A DNA stretch of 64,000 nucleotides from Deltaproteobacteria bacterium (GTDB taxonomy: Bacteria > Desulfobacterota > Desulfobacteria > Desulfobacterales > Desulfatirhabdiaceae), in the NCBI GenBank assembly GCA_016219185.1, contig JACRBZ010000074.1, positions 62,001-126,000 on the forward strand, given 5' to 3'. The notes beneath the pieces are model-generated. The model ran no database searches. It saw only the letters and a list, made by a program, of their open reading frames with translations, and was not told where the DNA came from. Positions 60,770 through 64,000 of this stretch are shown in pieces; the first letter of the stretch is position 1, and every line of letters starts with the position of its first letter. The position numbers and the translations under genes are program-made.

Positions 60770-61695
60770 ATATCGGTAGCAACATCAACGAAGCTCGGGT
60801 GGATGGAAGCCTGAAGGCATTACAACATGACCTCGCAGCCTTCCTTGGATTTGGCCTGACTGCCGCGGAAATATCGATCCATGGTCTGGATGCAGTCAAA
60901 AACGGCAGCCTCGACCGCCGCAGAACATCGGAGATTAAAACAATCCTGGCCGATTTCCCGTTTCATTACAGTACCCATGCCCCCAATCCGCTGAATCTGA
61001 TGGACCGGAGCTATCCTGAACTGCATCGGGATGTACTGCATGCCTCCCTGGAGTTTTCATCTGAAATCGGTGCAAGGTGCATGGTGTACCATCCCGGACG
61101 GTATCTGGTGGAAGAGGAGTTCGGTATCCGCGGCTCGCTATCCTTCACATCTCATGAAAAACAGGAATTGCGCAATCATGAGGCGGGTGTCCTTCAGGAA
61201 GCTGCCGACGCCTTTCCCGAGGTGATTATTGCCATGGAGAACGCACGCCCTTACCGGCATCATTCCCCTTATTGCTATGCCGAGATTCCCAAAAAGCTGT
61301 CCAAACAGATCCAGCGAATCAACCGGCTCAATGTCCGGATGACCCTTGATTTTGGTCACCTCCATCTATCGGCGCGTTACTACCACCTGGATGCGGTTGA
61401 AGAGGTAAAGGCTGCTGCGCCGTTCATTGCGCATTGTCATGTCCATGATAATTTCGGCCGTTCGGTCTATTACACGGAAAAGAGCCAGACTCACCAGATA
61501 CCCTTTGGCAAGGGGGATTCCCATATGCCGGTTGGCTGGGGGACCATCCCGTTTGATGAGCTTTTTACCGAATTTATCCGTGACTATGATGGGCTGCTGA
61601 TCTGCGAACTGCGCAGCCGGTATTTCGATAAGACCGGAGAGTCCGCGGAAAACCTTGCCGCGATCCTTCAAAAACTCGGAGTCTGGGTGAGGTAA
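60763..61695 (+). CDS. TIM-barrel sugar phosphate isomerase/epimerase-like protein in the phn operon
   Basis: The 310-residue protein has the xylose isomerase-like (AP endonuclease 2) TIM barrel: [46 protein letters not shown] and [10 protein letters not shown] carry the expected metal-binding Glu, Asp and His. It is translationally coupled to phnM. No phnN or phnP gene is present, so it may handle the cyclic or bisphosphate ribose product after PhnJ, but this is inferred only from position. Its end overlaps the convergent phnW gene by 28 bp. Confidence 0.8.
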   Translation: MLNIGSNINEARVDGSLKALQHDLAAFLGFGLTAAEISIHGLDAVKNGSLDRRRTSEIKTILADFPFHYSTHAPNPLNLMDRSYPELHRDVLHASLEFSSEIGARCMVYHPGRYLVEEEFGIRGSLSFTSHEKQELRNHEAGVLQEAADAFPEVIIAMENARPYRHHSPYCYAEIPKKLSKQIQRINRLNVRMTLDFGHLHLSARYYHLDAVEEVKAAAPFIAHCHVHDNFGRSVYYTEKSQTHQIPFGKGDSHMPVGWGTIPFDELFTEFIRDYDGLLICELRSRYFDKTGESAENLAAILQKLGVWVR

Positions 61696-62864
61696 CGCTC
61701 ATGTTGCCGGGATGAAACGGGACAATGTCGATCTCGCGATATATCGACCGGATTTTTCCAGTACATGGATGATTTCACCGCCTCCAGCAGACGGGTCACA
61801 TCCGAGGGATAGACATTTCCGATGTTTCCGATACGAAATGTATCCAGGTCCGTGACCTTCCCCGGATAGATGACAAATCCCTTTTCCTTGAGCTGGTCGT
61901 AAAATTGTTTAAATTCATAGTCCGGATCCCGAGGGCTGTGAAACGCCGTAATGATGGGGGACTGGAGGGTGTCTGTCAGTAATGGCCGGAACCCGAGCTC
62001 TCGCATCCCACCGACCAGTAGCCGGTTGTTACGGTAATACCGCCGGGACCGGGCATCAATCCCCCCTTCGGCCCTCAGCTCTTCCAGGGCCTGGGAAAAT
62101 GCCCGCACCACATGCGTGGGAGACGTAAACCGCCACTTGCCCTGATGGTTTTCCATGGTTTCCCACTGATCATACAAATCCAGGCTTAATGAGCGCGCAC
62201 GATCCCTGGTTTTTATCAGTTCATTTTCTCTGGCCACGACAAAAGAAAAGCCGGGTACACCCTGAATGCACTTGTTGGCGCTGCTGATCAGATAATCCGC
62301 CCGAATTTCGCCCATATCCATTCGAATACCGCCAAAGCTGCTCATGGCATCCACGATATACACTTTGTCAAAGGATTTAACCATTTCGCCAATAACCGAT
62401 ATGGGATTCAGCATGCCCGTAGTGGTTTCGCAATGGACAACGCCCACATGGGTGATGCGGGGATCCTCTTTCAGCATATCCACCAGATGGTCCGCATCCG
62501 GTGCCTCGGTTTCGCCGCATTCATAGACGGAAACCGGGATTTCGGCTCGCCGGGCGATTTTTACCATGCGGTGGCCGTATGCACCATTGGCTATTACCAG
62601 GAGCTTTCCGTCCCGGGGTACGGCCGTCGTGATCGCGGCTTCCACGCCAAAGGTGCCACTGCCCTGCATCAATACGGCCGTGTACCCGGGATCGACAGTG
62701 GCCAGAGACACCAGTTCGTTGCGGATCTGTTGGACGATCCGGTTATAGTCATCATCCCAAGTGCACCAGTCCCGAAGCATGGCCCCTTTCACGCTTTTTG
62801 TGGTGCTCAAGGGGCCGGGTGTCAGGAGCAGATACGGGTTATCCGGGAAATGATCCATATTCAT
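61668..62864 (-). CDS. phnW: 2-aminoethylphosphonate-pyruvate transaminase PhnW
   Basis: From ATG 62864 (GGAGG upstream) this is a 398-residue PLP enzyme of aminotransferase class [51 protein letters not shown] and the PLP lysine in [17 protein letters not shown] are PhnW signatures. It converts 2-aminoethylphosphonate and pyruvate to phosphonoacetaldehyde and alanine. The C-terminal ~25 residues are an extension beyond the usual end. It follows a class III PLP enzyme gene on the same strand. Confidence 0.93.
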   Translation of the reverse strand: MNMDHFPDNPYLLLTPGPLSTTKSVKGAMLRDWCTWDDDYNRIVQQIRNELVSLATVDPGYTAVLMQGSGTFGVEAAITTAVPRDGKLLVIANGAYGHRMVKIARRAEIPVSVYECGETEAPDADHLVDMLKEDPRITHVGVVHCETTTGMLNPISVIGEMVKSFDKVYIVDAMSSFGGIRMDMGEIRADYLISSANKCIQGVPGFSFVVARENELIKTRDRARSLSLDLYDQWETMENHQGKWRFTSPTHVVRAFSQALEELRAEGGIDARSRRYYRNNRLLVGGMRELGFRPLLTDTLQSPIITAFHSPRDPDYEFKQFYDQLKEKGFVIYPGKVTDLDTFRIGNIGNVYPSDVTRLLEAVKSSMYWKNPVDISRDRHCPVSSRQHERYLTQTPSF

Positions 62865-62896
62865 GATTGCCTCCATTTCAAATAAACTTCGAGATC

Positions 62897-64000
62897 CTAT
62901 CCGGCCTCATTTTCCACTTCGGACAATACCGCATCCAGCGTATCGATGGCCTGATCCAGTTCGGTGCGCAGCACGGTCAAAGGCGGGGTCAACGTCAGAA
63001 AACTGCCCTGTGAGACCTTAAAGCTGAGTCCCCGCTTCAGGCAGGCGTACATGACCTGGTCAGCTTCGATTTCGGCGGGAATCTTGCTTTCCCGGTTTCG
63101 AACCAGCTCTGCGCCAAACAGCAGTCCCTGTCCGCGAACATCGCCGATCAAAGGATGGGTTGCCATGAGTGCGTGAAGACGATCCAGGGCATAGCGGCCC
63201 AGTTTTTCCGCCTGTGAAACCAGACCGTTGCCTTCAATGACATCAAGCGCTGCCAGTCCGGCGGCACAGGCAACGGGATTTTTTTCATGGGTGTAATGGC
63301 CCAGAGCGGATTCCGCCGCAATGTCCAGATCCTCTCTGGCAAGTATGGCTGCCAGGGGGAAAATGCCACCCCCCAGACCTTTCCCCAGAATGATGATATC
63401 CGGTTCCACATCGTAAAGTTCCGCGGCGAACATCCTGCCGGTTCTTCCCAGTCCAATGGCGGTTTCATCAAAAATCAGCAGGGTGCCATAGCGGTCGCAG
63501 GCCTTTCGGATTTCCTTCCAATAGCCGGCCGGGGGCGGATTTACGGACGTACTGCGAATGGGTTCCGCGATGACGGCTGAAATATCTTTTTCTTTTTCCA
63601 GGACATACGCGACATAACCGGCGCATTTTAACCCGCAGGCCTCGCATCTGCCCCGTGGGTCCCACAGGCAGTGATACGGATCCGCCGGCGGCACGTGTTC
63701 CGTCCCCGGCAGCAGGGGGCCGATATCTTTCCGAAACAGGGACTCGCCGCTGATGGAAATGGTATCCAGCGATGCCCCGTGAAATGCGCCCCACATGGAG
63801 ATGGTTTTAAAGCGGCCGGTTGCCACGCGAGCCAGTTTCATGGCCATGCCGACAGCCGTTGTGCCTCCCGGTGCGAACAACACCTTGTTCAGATTGCCGG
63901 GAGCAAGGGAGGCGAGCTTTCGGGCCAGGGAAATGGCCGGAATATTGGTATATCGCCGGGTACAAAAAGAGAGCGTTTTCAACTGTTCGATAATGGCGGC
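62897..64000 (-). CDS. Class III aminotransferase-family PLP enzyme, partial (PbfA-like candidate)
   Basis: The frame is open to the window end, so the N-terminus is missing. At least 367 residues are seen: [61 protein letters not shown] and the PLP lysine in [17 protein letters not shown] Cys-rich CEACGLKC insert follows DPRGR. It lies 32 bp upstream of phnW on the same strand. In phn clusters such a gene often encodes PbfA, a lyase turning 1-hydroxy-2-aminoethylphosphonate into phosphonoacetaldehyde; that assignment is inference. An ordinary transaminase is the alternative. Confidence 0.75.
   Translation of the reverse strand, partial: AAIIEQLKTLSFCTRRYTNIPAISLARKLASLAPGNLNKVLFAPGGTTAVGMAMKLARVATGRFKTISMWGAFHGASLDTISISGESLFRKDIGPLLPGTEHVPPADPYHCLWDPRGRCEACGLKCAGYVAYVLEKEKDISAVIAEPIRSTSVNPPPAGYWKEIRKACDRYGTLLIFDETAIGLGRTGRMFAAELYDVEPDIIILGKGLGGGIFPLAAILAREDLDIAAESALGHYTHEKNPVACAAGLAALDVIEGNGLVSQAEKLGRYALDRLHALMATHPLIGDVRGQGLLFGAELVRNRESKIPAEIEADQVMYACLKRGLSFKVSQGSFLTLTPPLTVLRTELDQAIDTLDAVLSEVENEAG

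Noticed and set aside
1-64000. tRNA, rRNA or prophage genes
   Set aside because: Reading both strands I found no tRNA-like CCA-ending cloverleaf, no rRNA segment and no phage structural or integrase gene that I could support.

Overview
The window looks like a chromosome segment of a Desulfobacterota-type (former deltaproteobacterial, sulfate-reducer-like) bacterium. This placement is an inference from gene content: paired 'GAK system' genes, a histidine kinase with only a dimerisation domain, and strictly anaerobic style enzymes. No rRNA, tRNA, CRISPR array or intact transposase was seen. Region 1 (1-11.3 kb) is a mixed accessory stretch. It holds a TetR regulator, a MaoC-type hydratase, a dicluster ferredoxin protein, a PAS histidine kinase without an ATPase domain, an exported alpha/beta hydrolase, the wreck of an iron-dependent alcohol dehydrogenase beside its YqhC-like AraC regulator, and a MarR / isochorismatase / molybdopterin oxidoreductase run. 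It carries a dispersed 213-bp repeat with a perfect palindrome and several gene fragments. Region 2 (11.4-22.1 kb) and region 4 (30.5-52.4 kb) belong together. At least eleven promoters there carry two or three 5-bp boxes (CTAAC, CTAAT, TTAAC or TTAAT) at an exact 11-bp period, usually followed 13-15 bp later by a CATAnn-like -10. This is the architecture of PhoB boxes. Downstream genes fit phosphate starvation: an exported alkaline phosphatase, two methylglyoxal synthases (which release Pi from dihydroxyacetone phosphate), a PhoH-like ATPase, an OlsF-like ornithine-lipid synthase, a PHP-glycosyltransferase with a radical SAM partner, an arsenate reductase, a hybrid histidine kinase, a chemoreceptor and the phosphonate (phn) locus. 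The same boxes also precede three loci of the functionally unknown GAK system (ATP-grasp enzymes, CofD-like protein, HprK-related kinase B, amphi-Trp and XXXCH proteins, a PhoU-phosphotransferase fusion). This ties that system to phosphate limitation and is the most interesting signal in the window. Region 3 (22.2-30.5 kb) is unrelated accessory DNA: a PAS protein with a class 3 lipase, a frameshifted SdpI gene, a DUF4153 membrane protein, GyrI-like and Sel1 proteins, a beta-lactamase-fold lipoprotein, a gamma-carbonic anhydrase and a decayed LysE gene. Region 5 (52.5-64 kb) is a C-P lyase operon (phnG-H-I-J-K-L-M) headed by an unusual in-frame phnC::phnE fusion lacking phnD. It also carries a phosphonoacetate hydrolase and a terminal TIM-barrel isomerase, with no phnN or phnP visible. 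A convergent unit encodes 2-aminoethylphosphonate transaminase (phnW) and a class III PLP enzyme cut by the window end. Duplication is a theme: mgsA plus its small winged-helix partner, the GAK ATP-grasp gene, the XXXCH gene and the amphi-Trp gene are all present two or three times, and a fragment of the radical SAM gene lies in front of phoA.
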